A stretch of 64,000 bases of DNA from Conchocele bisecta (GCA_029237695.1 JAQRGA010000165.1:124001-188000), one strand, 5' to 3'. Counted from the stretch's first letter, positions 22,811-34,738 are shown. Translations and numbers: made by a program. The notes: generated from the sequence alone by a model not told the origin.

Positions 22811-24039
22811 CTTGTTGAATGCTTAGTAAGAGTATGGTAAGATCCTTGTTTTGCTAACACAGTACATGCACACATGTAGTAGTGTTACTTTTAACCCGTA
22901 TTTTAGTTAGTGGTGAAGTTCTTTTTGTAGTACAGTATAGTATTTTGAATCATGGCAGTTGATTACTATTCAGGCTTGACATGCATGCTATGTTCATGTC
23001 ATGCTTGGAATAGTCCATTTTAAAGTAATTTGATTGGTTATCAATGTCAGGTCAGGGATGATATTTGTCCACTCAAATCATTCAGTCAATATAGCTTGCA
23101 AATGCAACATCTACCTGGTATATTTGTCTCAGTGCTATTTTCGATACTTTTTCATTGAACGACGTCGAGTGACCGATGTGCTTTGTATAAGAGGAACGGT
23201 GGATTGAGTGCGAGTGGTATGTAACCTTTTATTATATTTTAATTCATGTATTTGTTAACGAAACAGGTTATAGTCCAGTGCTACACGCCATATGAGTCGG
23301 CAGTTACGGGAGTCCGTTATTGCACTGTGTGCACTGGATATAAACTGTTCACATGTCATGTAGGTAACTCATGAGTAGTGGTTTTATATGTTGTTGAGAC
23401 GTAAATCATATTTCCGTCAGTTATTCATAAACTATGTGGAATGGTCGCCGTCTTTGTAAACAGGAGTTCGCCGGACCAGAATGTGCGCCTGCGCAGGCTG
23501 ATCTGGGCCTACGCTGTTTGCAAAGGCCAAGTGATCCATTTTCGTATATTTGTGATGTGTATTGTATTTGTTTGTTTGTTTCATTGTTGGGGTTTAACGG
23601 CCTATCAACAATATTAATACTCCTCATCTCCAGATCAGGTTGTGGCACAGCACAGTTGTCAACTACAAAACCTCGCTGATCTGGGTCTTCTAATGATACA
23701 CACTTTATTTCAGTCTCTACCTGGATGGTTGAAGTGTTTGTCACATCAACTCCACAATGTTTGAATCTTGCCAGATAACTTGGCTGAAGTAGAAATATCT
23801 GAGTTGAGTTAACAACTAGAGCATGACTCACGTGCACTAGAATGTGCAGCTTGCAATATAATGCGAGTCTAGAGCGAGGTGGGCCGAGTCTACTGACTAG
23901 AAAGAGGTGAGTCGCTTCATTTCACACTAACAATGTTTTCTTGTAAACAATTATTGGATTTACATTTATTGAGCATAGGATGCATATGCAGCCTATGTTC
24001 AATAAATGTAAATCCATCAATTGAAATTTCCAGACGATC
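22811..24039. other. Intergenic DNA, no gene recognised
   Basis: It contains a motif rich in GCGCAGGCTGATCTGGGCCT (about 23492-23511), the reverse-orientation relative of the AGATCAGCCTGC repeat seen near 4590, 13870 and 47560, and a GGGGTTTAACGGCCTATCAA retroposon fragment at about 23589-23608. Confidence 0.45.
23955..24017. repeat. Inverted repeat hairpin
   Basis: The arms TGGATTTACATTTATTGAGC and its complement pair over about 25 bp with one mismatch around a 12-base ATGCATATGCA-rich loop. It is a candidate MITE or folded-back remnant. No target duplication was established. Confidence 0.75.
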
Positions 24040-24059
24040 CTAAATTTGCACTTCAGTTG

Positions 24060-24800
24060 CATAAAGTTTAGTGAAACGACCCCCAGGTTTGATGTATTGA
24101 AATATTAAAGTAATCCATCAAGGGATGGATATAGAAGTTATGAGAGAATTGAGAAACTCTGGCGAAATTATTAATGTGTGAACAATTTTGAAGTTGTCAA
24201 TGTCAAAAGGTCATGGTCATATTAAGAGCAGTACGGATGTGTGGCATTTATTCACAAGTATGCAGTGTTGAAATATTAAAGTAATCCATCAAGGGATATA
24301 GAAGTTATGACAGAATTGAGAAACTCTGGCTAACTTATTAATGTGGGAAAAAGTTCAAAGTTGTGAGGGTCAAAATATCAAGGTCATATTAAGGGCAACA
24401 TGAATGTGTGGCATTTGTCAACAGGTATACTGTGTTGAAACGTTTAAGTAATCCTTCAAGGGATATAGAAGTTATGACAATTGAGAAACTCCTGCGAACT
24501 TCTTAATGTGCCAGACGCATGGACGGACGGACAGACGGACGAACTTACATTTCGGACCTTAGGGGGTACTTGCTATATAAAAGATCAAAGGAAATACCCC
24601 GTAAGAAACAATAGGCTTACGGGGTACGGATTAAGTTCCATTGTGTTCTAACCCTAACCCATTGTCTTAGACCACGCCCCCTACCCCATAAGTACCCTAA
24701 TGTGTGCCCGGACAGACGGACAGACGGACAGACGACGGACAGACGACGGACAGACGGACAGACGGACAGACGGACAGACGGACAGACGGACAGACAGTCC
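24060..24800. repeat. Hairpin-ended repeat with about three 165-bp units
   Basis: Units share TTGAAATATTAAAGTAATCC and GAATTGAGAAACTCTGGC. They are followed by a GGAC tract (24524-24540), a block with TTCGGACCTTAGGGGGTACT, a hairpin with arms CCCCGTAAG and CTTACGGGG (24597-24624), and a second GGACAGAC tract (24714-24797). The GGAC, TTCGGACC and hairpin blocks recur at 39005-39215, showing a common end module. Confidence 0.7.
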
Positions 24801-24869
24801 AAACACTATATGCTCGCCGGCTCTACCGAGACCAGGGGCATACCAATAATAACAAGGACAATGACTTAC

Positions 24870-25766
24870 GAGTTTCAGTCGTGTTACTGGATACAGACAG
24901 CTGTCCCCGGCCGAGTCGCCTCGCTGACATCGATGATGTGGCAGTTACTGGGGATTCGGCGCGGGCTGTTTGGGATTCGGCGCGGGCTGTTTGGGATTCG
25001 GCGAGGGCTGTTGGGGATTCGACGTGGGCTGTTGGGGACTCAGCATGGGCAGTTGAGGATTCGGTGAGGGAGACTGTTCCTGTCCATGTTAGGGATTCGT
25101 CATTGACTGTTTGTCCCGACCGCACTGCGGATTCAGACTGTGCATTCGGCCGGATCACAGATCCCGTCCATCTCATTGTTTCCTCTGTAGCGGTCGTACT
25201 CACTGTATTACCAGCAGCCTGCCCCCCTCTCAGTGAAAGCCTTTCATTTAACGAGCGCTCCAGAAGCTGCTTGTTGTAGCCGCTGGCGACGGGAACGTTC
25301 ACCTCATCGTTGCTGCGCAAGAACTTACAGTTGGGGGTGATGACCGCGTGGATTCGCCGGGGATTATCCCTCTCCATCCAGCCGTGGCGACGCACACCGC
25401 ACACGTAGCACACCGTCTCATCACCGTCAGCCGCATAGTAGAAGCCGGCTCCAGCCAGCCGGATGCTGTACGGCTTGTCCCGCGGGTATTCCCGGAATGT
25501 ACAGAGACGCAGCAGTTCATAGCGCATCGTGATTCTCGGCCCCAGGTTTGGATCGTGAACCATTTTTCGGAATATGTCATCCAATGGAGCAAACGCCGTC
25601 AGTGGAAAGGCACTCAGTGAGATGTTGGGGCTGGGCAGCCGATGAAGTGGCAACCAGGCACACTCTCGTAGCAGTCTTCGTAACTCCTTCTTTGTAAGGT
25701 CACTGCCAATGTTTCGACCTTTCTGCTTCGAGGAAAGGTCAATGCCGCTGCTCTGCTCTTGGAGAA
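24870..25766 (-). CDS. BIR-domain exon of an inhibitor-of-apoptosis (IAP) type gene
   Basis: A single internal exon. On the minus strand it follows the acceptor TTCTTTATTGCAG and ends at a consensus donor GTAAGT, so 24870-25766 is preferred over a Met-to-stop ORF. The BIR domain is complete (about 25290-25525): a LRLCTFREYP start, the AGAGFYY turn, and zinc ligands with spacing C-x2-C-x16-H-x6-C, exactly the BIR signature. BIR domains bind zinc and, in IAPs, grip caspases or IAP-binding motifs in the cytosol. After it come about six 7-residue Ala/Glu/Ser/Thr-rich repeats (ESPTAHV, ESQTARA and similar) encoded by a 21-bp minisatellite, likely a disordered linker. No RING, CARD or second BIR is visible downstream in the window, and no first exon upstream. 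IAP genes are numerous in bivalves. The BIR itself is confident; whether the gene is active is not known. Confidence 0.8.
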
Positions 25767-25889
25767 CTGCAATAAAGAATGGCTGTGATTGGAGAAATGG
25801 GGCTTATGGGATTTGTGGAGATTCAAACGTCTGATTTTCTTGCACACTCTTGAAACCTGATAAGGGTTAAGACTATGAGTTAGACAGAT

Positions 25890-28800
25890 GTATTGACCCC
25901 GATACACTGTATCCGTATAACTGTCTGATACAACAGGTACGGATTGATATACTCTGATACACTGTATCCGTATCACTGCCTGATACAACAAGTACAGATT
26001 GATAGACCCTGATACACAGCATCCATATCAATGGTATCACTGCCTGATACAAGTACAGATAGATAAACACTGATACACTGTATCCGTATCACTGCATGAT
26101 ACAACAAGTACAGATTGGTAGACCCTGATACACAGCATCCATATCAATGGTATCACTGCCTGATACAACAAGTACAGATAGATAAACACTGATACAATGT
26201 ATCTGTATCACTGTCAAGTACAGATTGACTGACCCTGACACACTGTATCCGTATCACTGCCTGATACAACAAGTACAGATTGATTGACCCTGATACACTG
26301 TATCCCTATCACTGCCTGATACAACAAGTACAGATTGATTGACCCTGATACACTGTATCGTATCCCTGCCCGATACAACATGTACAGATTGATAGACCCT
26401 GATACACTGTGTCCGTATCACTGCCTGATACAACAAGTACATATTTATTGACCCTGATACACTGTATACGTATCCCTGCCTGATACAACAAGTACAGACT
26501 GATAGACCCTGATACACTGTGTCCGTATCACTACCTGATACAAGTACAGACTGATAGACCCTGATACACTATGTCCGTATCCCTGCCTCGTACAAGTACA
26601 GATTGATTGAACCTGATACACTGTATCGTATCCCTGCCCGATACAACAAGTACATATTGATAGACCCTGATACACTGTATCCGTATCACTGCCTGATGCA
26701 ACAAGTACAGATTGATAGACCCTGATACACTGTATCCGTATCACAGCCTGATACAACATGTACAGATTGATAGACCATGATACACTGTGTCCGTATCCCT
26801 GCCTGGTAAAACAAGTACATATTGATTGACCCTGATACACTGTATCGTATCCCTGCCCGATACAACAAGTACAGATTGATTGACCCTGATACACTGTATC
26901 GTATCCCTGCCCGATACAACAAGTACAGATTGATAGACCCTGATACACTGTATCCGTATCACTGCCTGATACAACAAGTACAGATTGATAGACCCTGATA
27001 CACTGTATCCGTATCACTGCCTGATACAACAAGTACAGATTGATAGACCCTGATACACTGTATCGGTATCCCTGCCTGATACAACAAGTACAGATTGATA
27101 GACCCTGATACAAAGTATCCGTATCACTGCCTGATACAACAAGTACAGATTGATTGATCCTGATACACTGTATCTGTATCACTGCCTGATACAACAAGTA
27201 CACATGGATTGGCCCTGATACACTGTATCTGTATCACTGCCTGATACAACAAGTACGGATGGATTGGCCCTGATACACAGTATCCGTATCACTGCCTGAT
27301 ACAACAAATACATATGGATTGGCCCTCATACACTGTATCCATATCACTGCCTGATACAACAAGTACAGATGGATTGGCCCTGATACACTGTATCCGTATC
27401 ACTGCCTGATACAACATGTACAGATTGATAGAACATGATACACTGTGTCCGTATCCCTGCCTGGTACAACAAGTACAGATTGATTGACCCTGATACACTG
27501 TATCGTATCCCTGCCCGATACAACAAGTACAGATGGATTGGCCCTGAAACATTGTATCCGTATCACTGTCTAATACAACAAGTACAGATTCATTGACCAT
27601 GATACACTGTATCTGTATCCCTGCCTGATACAACAAGTACAGATTGATTGACCCTGATACACTGTATCCGTATCACTGCCTGATACAACAAGTTCAGATT
27701 GATATACCCTGAAGAATGATTGATAGACCATGATACACAGTATCCGTATCACTGCCTGATACAACAAGTACAGATGGATTGGCCCTGATACACTGTATCC
27801 GTATCACTGCCTGATACAACAAGTACAGATTGATAGGCCCTGATACACAGTATCCGTATCACTGCCTGATACACCAAGTACAGATGGATTGGCCCTGATA
27901 TACAGTATCCGTATCACTGCCTGATACAACAAGTACAGATGGATTGGCCCTGATACACAGTATCCGTATCACTGCCTGATACAACAAGTACAGATGGATT
28001 GGCCCTGATACACTGTATCCGTATCACTGCCTGATACAACATGTACATATTGATAGACCCTGATACACTGTGTCCGTATCCCTGCCTGGTACAAAAGTAC
28101 AGATTGACTGACCCTGATACACTGTATCGTATCCCTGCCCGATACAACAAGTACAGATGGATTGACCCTGATACACTGTATCTGTATCACTGCCTGGTAC
28201 AACAAGTACAGATTGATTGACCCTGATGCACTGTATCCGTATCACTGCATGATACAACCAGTACAGATTGATTGACCCTGATACACTGTATCGTATCCCT
28301 GCCCGATACAACAAGTACAGATTGATAGAACCTGATACACTGTATCCGTATCACTGCCTGATACAACAAGTACAGATTGATAGACCCTGATACACTGTAT
28401 ATGTATCACTGCCTGATAAAACAAGTACAGATGGATTGGCCCTGATACACAGTATCCGTATCACTGCCTGATACAACAAGTACAGATTGATTGATCCTGA
28501 TACACTGTATACGTATCACTGCCTGATACAACAAGTACAGATTGATTGACCCTGATACACTTTATCCGTATCACTGCCTGATACAACAAGTAAATACTGA
28601 TTGACCATGATACACTGTATCCGTACCACTGCCTGATACAAGTACAGATTGATTGACCCTGATACACTATATCCGTATCCCTGCCTGATACAACAAGTAC
28701 ATATTGACGCTGATACACTGTATCCGTATCACTGCGTGATACAACAAGTATAGATTGATTGACCCTGATGCACAGTATCCGCATCACTGCCTGATACAAC

Positions 28801-31112
28801 AAGTACAGATTGATTGACCCTGATACATTGTATCCGTATCACTGCCTGATACAACAAGTACAGATTGATATACCCTGATACACAGTATCCGTATTCCTGC
28901 CTGATACAACAAGTGAGTGAATAGGGTTTAACTTTCGCTTTTCTGACATAGAGGTACAAGCCTCAGGGAGTCTACAGCAGACGGGTCAACGGGGTCGTGT
29001 CCCGTATCCACCTGTCCGAGGGGGGTAAATCCCAACTTCAGAACTCAATATTTACAATCAAAATATATATTCAGTCCTGAAATTAGAACAACCTGATCTG
29101 GTGCCAGATACACTGTATCCGTATCACTGCCTGGTACAACAAGTACAGATTGATTGACCCTGATACACTGTATCCGTATCCCTGCCTGATACAACAAGTA
29201 CATATTGACCCTGATACACTGTATCCGTATCACTGCCTGATACAACAAGTATAGATTCATTGACCCTGATACACTATATCCGTATCCCTGCCTGATACAA
29301 CAAGTACATATCGACCCTGATACACTGTATCTGTATCACTGCCTGATACAACAAGTATAGATTGATTGACCCTGATGCACAGTATCCGTATCCATGCCTG
29401 ATACAACAAGTACACATTGATTGACCCTGATACACAATATCCGTATCACTGCCTGATACAACAAGTACAGATTGATTGACCCTGATACACAGTATTAGTA
29501 TCACTGCCTGATACAAGTACAGATTGATTGACCCTGATACACTGTATCCGTATCACTGCCTGATACAACAATTACAGATTGATAGACCCTGATACACTGT
29601 GTCCGTATCACTGCCTGATACAACAAGTACACATTGATTGACCCTGATACACTGTATCCGTATCCCTGCCTGATACAACAAGTACATATTGACCCTGATA
29701 CACTGTATCGTATCCCTGCCCGATACAACAAGTACAGATTGATTGACCCTGATACACTGTATCGTATCCCTGCCCGATACAACAAGTACAGATTGATAGA
29801 CCCTGATACACTGTATCCGTATCACTGCCTGATACAACAAGTACAGATTGATAGACTCTGATACACTGTGTCCGTATCACTGCCTGATACAACAAGTACA
29901 CATTGATTGACCCTGATACACTGTATCCGTATCCCTGCCTGATACAACAAGTACATATTGACCCTGATACACTGTATCCGTATCACTGCATGATACAACA
30001 AGTACAGATTGATTGATCCTGATACACTGTATACGTATCACTGCCGGATACAACAAGTACATATTGATTGACCCTGATACACAGTATCCGTATCACTGCA
30101 TGATTCAACAAGTACAGATTTATTGATCCTGATACACTGTATACGTATCACTGCCGGATACAACAAGTACAGATTGATTGACCCTGATACACTGTATCTG
30201 TATCACTGCCTGATACAACAAGTACATATTGATTGACCCTGATACATTGTATCCGTATCACTGCCTGATACAACAATTTCAGATTTATTGACCCTGATAC
30301 ACTGTATCCGTATCAATGCCTGATACAACAGGTACATATTGACCCTGATACTCTGTATCTGTATCACTGCTTGATAGAACAAGTACATATTGACCCTGAT
30401 ACACTGTATCCGTATCAATGCCTGATACAACAGGAACATATTGACCCCGATACACTGTATCTGTATCACTGCCTGATACAACAAGTACAGATTGATAGAC
30501 CCTGATACACTTTATCTGTATCACTGCCTGATACAACAAGTACATATTGACCCTGATACACTGTATCCATATCAATGCCTGATACAAGTACATATTGATT
30601 GACCCTGATACACTGTATTTGTATCACTGCCTGATACAACCAGTATATATTGATTGACCCTGATATACTGTATCCGTATAACTGCCTGATACAACAAGTA
30701 CATATTGACCCTGATACACTGTATCCGTATCACTGCCTGATACAACAAGTACAGATGTACCGACCCTGATACACTGTATCTGTATCACTGCCTGATACAA
30801 CAAGTACATATTGATTGACCCTGATACACTGTATCCGTATCACTGCCTGATACAACAAGCACAGATTGATTGACCCTGATACACTGTATCCGTATCACTG
30901 CCTGATACAACAAATACAGATTGATTGACCCTGATTCACTGTATCTGTATCACTGCCTGATACAACAAGTACAGATTGACTGACCCTGATTTACTGTATC
31001 TGTATCACTGCCTGATACAACAAGTACATATTGATTGACCCCGATACACTGTATCTGTATCACTGCCTGATACAACAAGTACAGATTGACTGACCCTGAT
31101 ACACTTTACATC
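25890..31112. repeat. 55-bp minisatellite array (about 5.2 kb)
   Basis: Roughly 90 tandem copies of a 55-bp unit containing CTGATACACTGTATCCGTAT, then CACTGCCTGATACAACAAGT and ACAGATTGATTGACC. Shorter variants lacking one or a few bases (for example CACTGTATCGTATCC) recur in blocks, showing higher-order spread of variants. Each unit holds nested GATAC/GTATC inverted pairs. Long minus-strand frames up to 252 codons arise because 55 is not a multiple of three and the unit has few stops; they are not called as genes. Confidence 0.95.
28915..29105. mobile_element. Retroposon fragment inserted in the 55-bp array
   Basis: About 190 bp interrupts the array. It contains GGGTTTAACTTTCG at the left and TATTTACAATCAAAATATAT, GAACAACCTGATCTGGTGCC at the right, blocks shared with the retroposon copies at 6800-7420, 31366-31762 and 36786-37164. 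The array resumes directly after it. Confidence 0.65.
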
Positions 31113-31129
31113 CCTCTGTCTGTGTATTA

Positions 31130-31365
31130 TACAGTATACTGATCATATGTGGCCATTACTGGTGATACCATCTGGATATCTGGTTCACATAGGTCCATGA
31201 ACAGCCCCCTGTACAGTCCCCTGTCTGTGTATACAGATCGCAGGTGGCCATTACTGTTGATACCATCTTGATATCTGGTTCACGTAGGTCCCTGTACAGC
31301 CCTCTGTCTGTGTATACAGATCCCATGTGGCCATTACTGGTGATACCATGTTGATATCTGGTAGT
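31130..31365 (-). repeat. 84-bp satellite, reverse copies
   Basis: Three diverged units containing GATATCTGGTTCAC and GGTCCCTGTACAGCC are the reverse complement of the 84-bp array at 42056-43862. A further forward copy lies at about 33825-33910 (TGAACCAGATATCCAGATGG). Confidence 0.7.
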
Positions 31366-31762
31366 GGGTGGCAGGTGGGAGCACGCGATGGGTAATTTGA
31401 CGAGCGGGGTTATCCTTGCCGGAATCCCGACTGGAGACCTGGTTTGGCCCTCACATACGTCTTTGGCATTTTGTATGTGACAGTTGAATCTGGTTATACC
31501 CCTTATGTGAGTATTACGATATTCGTAATCCTATTTTAGGGGAAGGGGCCAAGTGACTGGTGTGGTATGGACCTGGCACCAGGTCAGGTTATTCTAATTT
31601 CAGGGCTGAATATATTTGTTCTCGATGTAAATATTTCGTTCTGATTTTCGGATTTTCCCCCAATGCAGCAGGTTAAAATGAGATCGAACCCGTTTGCCTG
31701 GCCTTACATGACATTAGCTGTTGATAGGCCGTTAAACACTAATAAACAAACAAACAAACATT
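31366..31762 (+). mobile_element. Retroposon copy ending in AAAC repeats
   Basis: It shares with 36786-37164 the blocks GGCAGGTGGGA, TTGCCGGAATCCCGAC, GACCTGGCACCAGGTCAGGT and GTTGATAGGCCGTTAAACAC, and ends in AATAAACAAACAAACAAAC. The simple-repeat 3' tail supports retroposition. No coding region is seen. Confidence 0.65.
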
Positions 31763-31809
31763 ATTGTAATAGCATTGAGAAATAATAAATGTGTATTGGC
31801 CGTTAAAGG

Positions 31810-31944
31810 ATGCGAGCAATTGCTAATTCTGTCGATGAGGAGTCCTACCAGAATGCTGTGGCATGTCTCCAACAGTCTCCATACTGGCTGAATAATGAAC
31901 GACTACGTGTATGGTCTGGAAAGCACTTGTTTTCTGCCTCAAAG
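31810..31944 (+). pseudogene. Exon of a transposase-derived (possibly MULE/SWIM-like) gene, part 1
   Basis: A 45-codon open segment starting at an ATG and ending AAG before a consensus donor GTGAGT (31945). It encodes ...QNAVACLQQSPYWLNNERLR... and joins in phase (phase 0) with the segment at 32664-32786, where the acceptor TATGTTACAG is present. From memory, the combined layout (a helical stretch, an E.L..W segment, then a T.NGLERQ..LK motif) resembles the C-terminal end of the transposase domain of MULE-like, SWIM-finger-containing proteins that are multicopy in invertebrates. The family name is tentative. No start-proximal transposase core or SWIM finger is visible nearby, so this is probably a fragment. 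Confidence 0.4.
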
Positions 31945-31950
31945 GTGAGT

Positions 31951-32160
31951 ATTATGTCTCCCCCATGAATAGGGAGACATATTGTTTTTGCTTGGTTGTC
32001 TGTCCGTCCGTCCGTATGTCTGTCCGTCACAACATTTGTGTCGTGAAACTTTACAGGAATACTGGTCATCGTGTGAAGTTGCGCACCTGGGGTTTTAGAT
32101 GCGGATTCATCCAGTATTCACAGAGTTATGGCCCTTGACTTAGTGAAAAGTGGGTTTTTT
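31951..32160. repeat. Hairpin plus GGAC-tract repeat end (reverse orientation)
   Basis: A hairpin TATGTCTCCC...GGGAGACATA (31953-31981) is followed by TTGTTTTTGCTTGGTTG and a GTCC tract (about 32000-32028). It lies in the proposed intron, 8 bp past the splice donor of the exon ending at 31944. Confidence 0.6.
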
Positions 32161-32663
32161 CAACTTTTATTTTATTATCTCACAATATACAGCTAACTTA
32201 TGCAGAAAATACAAGGTAGCTACATATATGCTGTTGCTGCCTTAAATTCTACTTTTCCAAGTCCTGATAATATGCAGTGGTGGTATTGGGGGAGATGATG
32301 TCTTTATCATGTTTTGTTATTAAATGGGATACTGCCTTTAAGGCTATTTAATATAAACATTAATACCTCAAATAGGAGAACAAATATGTGTAATACATGT
32401 TCGTATTGGATTGTATTGTCTTTTTGGGTTCATGTAACGAGTTAAAGTTATTCTACATTAAATACACACATTGCATTTATGGGTAAAGTAAAGAAAACAA
32501 CATTGTTGGCATTGGTAGTCAAAAATAAATATGAAGGTTATGTGAGCAGCTAATGTTTACTCTCATATGAACATATATACATTTGTACATTGCATTTCAC
32601 CAAAACATTGTCCCACAATGGACCAGGTTGTGTGGTGTTCATTACATGAAGTTTATGTTACAG
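32161..32663. other. Probable intron sequence, nothing recognised
   Basis: AT-rich DNA between the two coding segments at 31810-31944 and 32664-32786. It ends in a plausible acceptor (TTTATGTTACAG). Confidence 0.35.
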
Positions 32664-32786
32664 AGGTGGGTGCGCTATCAGCGACAAGCCTTGTTCAATG
32701 TGAAGGTGTCCACCACCAATGGACTAGAACGGCAACACCATCAGCTGAAGCACTGCTATCTCAACCAGTACACAGATGGAACATGA
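32664..32786 (+). pseudogene. Exon of a transposase-derived gene, part 2
   Basis: It opens directly after TTATGTTACAG in the phase expected from the upstream segment. It encodes WVRYQRQALFN, then TTNGLERQHHQLK and CYLNQY, ending at TGA (32784-32786). The T.NGLERQ..LK pattern is the most diagnostic part. No donor is seen before the stop, so either the exon is truncated or the gene is dead. Assignment to a MULE/SWIM-type family is from remembered similarity and needs a profile search. Confidence 0.45.
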
Positions 32787-32876
32787 ATTAATTGAAAAAA
32801 GGGAGAAAAGAAATACAGTTACAGCTAATTTCTTATGGAATTCGGCAGAAGGTACAAACCGAAACTATATTTTAAT

Positions 32877-33210
32877 TATACCCCCGACATGTAAAGTATG
32901 TCGAGGGGTATATAGTTTTCGTCATTCCGCCCATCTGTCTGTCCATTTGTTCATTGGGCCGTCACAAAACAATACCGTCTCGGTAAATGTCTCAGATCTT
33001 TATGACATGTTCCCATGCACACTACTTGCTATATATATCTACCCAAAACCATGTTTGTTGAAATATGTTTACATGTTGGGCATTAGTATCAGACTTACAT
33101 TAAAGACAGATAAATGTTTTGAACTATTTTTATCGCAATTTTTCCAATTTGTGTAGCTACATGTACGTGAACTTTATCAACAACACCATAAGCTGACACT
33201 AGTGAAGTTT
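32877..33210. repeat. Hairpin-ended repeat (TATACCCCCGACAT hairpin)
   Basis: A near-perfect hairpin with arms TATACCCCCGACAT and ATGTCGAGGGGTATA (32877-32912) is followed by TAGTTTTCGTCATTCCGCC. A related segment (ATATAGTTTTCGTCATTCC) occurs at 33591-33609 without the hairpin. No GGAC tract is developed in this copy. Confidence 0.6.
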
Positions 33211-33342
33211 GAATTTTGTTATTGTGACATGTGGTTCATAAATGTAAGCTACGTGCAATTGGTTTCATTACCGGCAACACAATCTTTAATTCGGTCTTCA
33301 AAAATGTCAACATTTTAAGAAAATATGTATCATCTACCTCAG

Positions 33343-33402
33343 GAACCAGAGACTCAACTACAGCAGGTGGTGGCACCAAGGAAGAGAATACGAAATGGCG
33401 AG
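33343..33402 (+). pseudogene. Short exon of the F-box-like gene remnant
   Basis: Twenty in-phase codons (EPETQLQQVV...KRIRNGE) lie between an acceptor CTACCTCAG and a donor GTATTA. The phase (0) agrees with the next proposed exon at 33938. It is basic and low-complexity, as expected for a linker before the F-box-like domain. It is short, so support comes mainly from splice sites and phase. Confidence 0.4.
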
Positions 33403-33937
33403 GTATTATAGACATGGAGAAGAGCAGTCACTAATATATACCGATATTAAAGAATAATTGTTAGTGTGTCTTGTATCAGATCAGAATCATTATATAGTTT
33501 TAAAAAATAGTAATATTTAATAAATCAAGAAATACAAATTTTAAATACCTTATAAATATCATACAAAGTATAAACATAAATATCTTACATATAGTTTTCG
33601 TCATTCCATCCGTACGTCCATTTGTTTGTTCGTCCATCACAAAACTATATTGCCGGGTAAATTTCTCATCATTTCTGGTTTCATGTATCGATCTGCTTAA
33701 TATTTGTTGCACGTATTGCTCTAATGGTCCTCTACAGCCCTGTGACAAATCCATGATCGTATGGCCGCCACTGTACCCAATGTCAAGGTCACATACTTGG
33801 TGCATTAAAAACTTTACAATCCAGATACATGTATCTATATACACAGACTGGGGGACTGTAGATGCACCTGTGTGAACCAGATATCCAGATGGGATCACCA
33901 GTTATGAATGGCCACCTGAATTAATATATGTTTACAG

Positions 33938-34110
33938 GTTCATATTCTACAACTGCCTGATGACGTACTTGAGAACATGTTTACGGAGGTGGTGCTGGCA
34001 GACGGGGATATAGCTTATCTTCGCTTGTCACTTGTCTGCTCAACATTTAAAAGAATCTGTTGCGGCACAGCATTTCAATCTGAGTGCCATTTGTCTTGGC
34101 TTCTGACTAA
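33938..34110 (+). pseudogene. Exon with an F-box-like domain
   Basis: It begins after the acceptor ATGTTTACAG and encodes HILQLPDDVLENMF, then LRLSLVCSTFKRI and FQSECHLSWL. The LP.dvL..If......L...LvC..F..i pattern is that of an F-box-like motif, which in active proteins binds SKP1 within SCF ubiquitin ligases. The 3' boundary is uncertain: a weak CTAA/GTGTGC donor is used here, and the open frame itself runs to 34261 in low-complexity TGTGTG DNA. With the flanking segments it looks like one gene read left to right, possibly following the transposase-derived exons at 31.8-32.8 kb. Confidence 0.55.
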
Positions 34111-34510
34111 GTGTGCATGCATGTGTGTTGTGTGTATGTGTGTCTTTACTACACACATATTTTCAGAGTATGTCTTTAGTTTGGAATGTCTGATCTTCAT
34201 GAAACATCATATTGATAAAGTCAACACAGCTATTGAAAGTGGACTTCATCACTGTTACTGAAATATATTTTCACTCACACAACCCAGCTTATAGTTTATA
34301 CCTCATGGGGATTGTGAAGTTTCTGTACACCTCCATAATCCAGAGATGGAAACCATCAGCCCTACTTTAGCATAGTTCGCATTGTTGTGTTTGTCATCAA
34401 CTCACTGAAATAAGTATTTTCAAATTATTTTGCAGCCATAAGCTACTTATAATTTGTGGGGCTACATGCATTATGATTAAACATTGTTTTCATCAATATC
34501 TTTCTCACAG

Positions 34511-34738
34511 GCTTACGACAAGAAACATATTGGTGAAAGACAGAAAACAGACTATATTTCCATTGTTTCAAAATCGTTGCATGTTTTACATTCCAAGAAC
34601 GGTATAAAGAAGAAGGAGACGGATTTTTTGGAGGGCATGGGAGACGGGGTGAACTTACAGGGTTTTATGACTCTGCAAGTCACCCCGGCTATTGCAGTGT
34701 CTTCTGTGCCAGAGTGGCTGGTGTTGAATGCCAGTCTG
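34511..34738 (+). pseudogene. Downstream exon of the F-box-like gene remnant, frameshifted
   Basis: After the acceptor TTTCTCACAG the frame reads AYDKKHIGERQKTDYI. A second frame from about 34633 reads GHGRRGELTGFYD then HPGYCSVFCA, a Gly/Cys-rich block that in remembered molluscan proteins follows an F-box-like motif. The change of frame between the two blocks indicates a frameshift, so this is treated as a pseudogene or as an annotation still missing a small intron. Confidence 0.4.

Noticed and set aside
24704..25279. 191-codon plus-strand frame
   Set aside because: Antisense shadow of the BIR exon plus the GGACAGAC tract.
26445..27203. 252-codon minus-strand open frame and many overlapping ones up to 31 kb
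   Set aside because: Entirely within the 55-bp minisatellite; periodic, open in several frames, no domain or stable start.
25890..31112. Regularly repeated units resembling a CRISPR array
   Set aside because: Contiguous tandem repeats without unique spacers, no cas genes, and a eukaryotic context.
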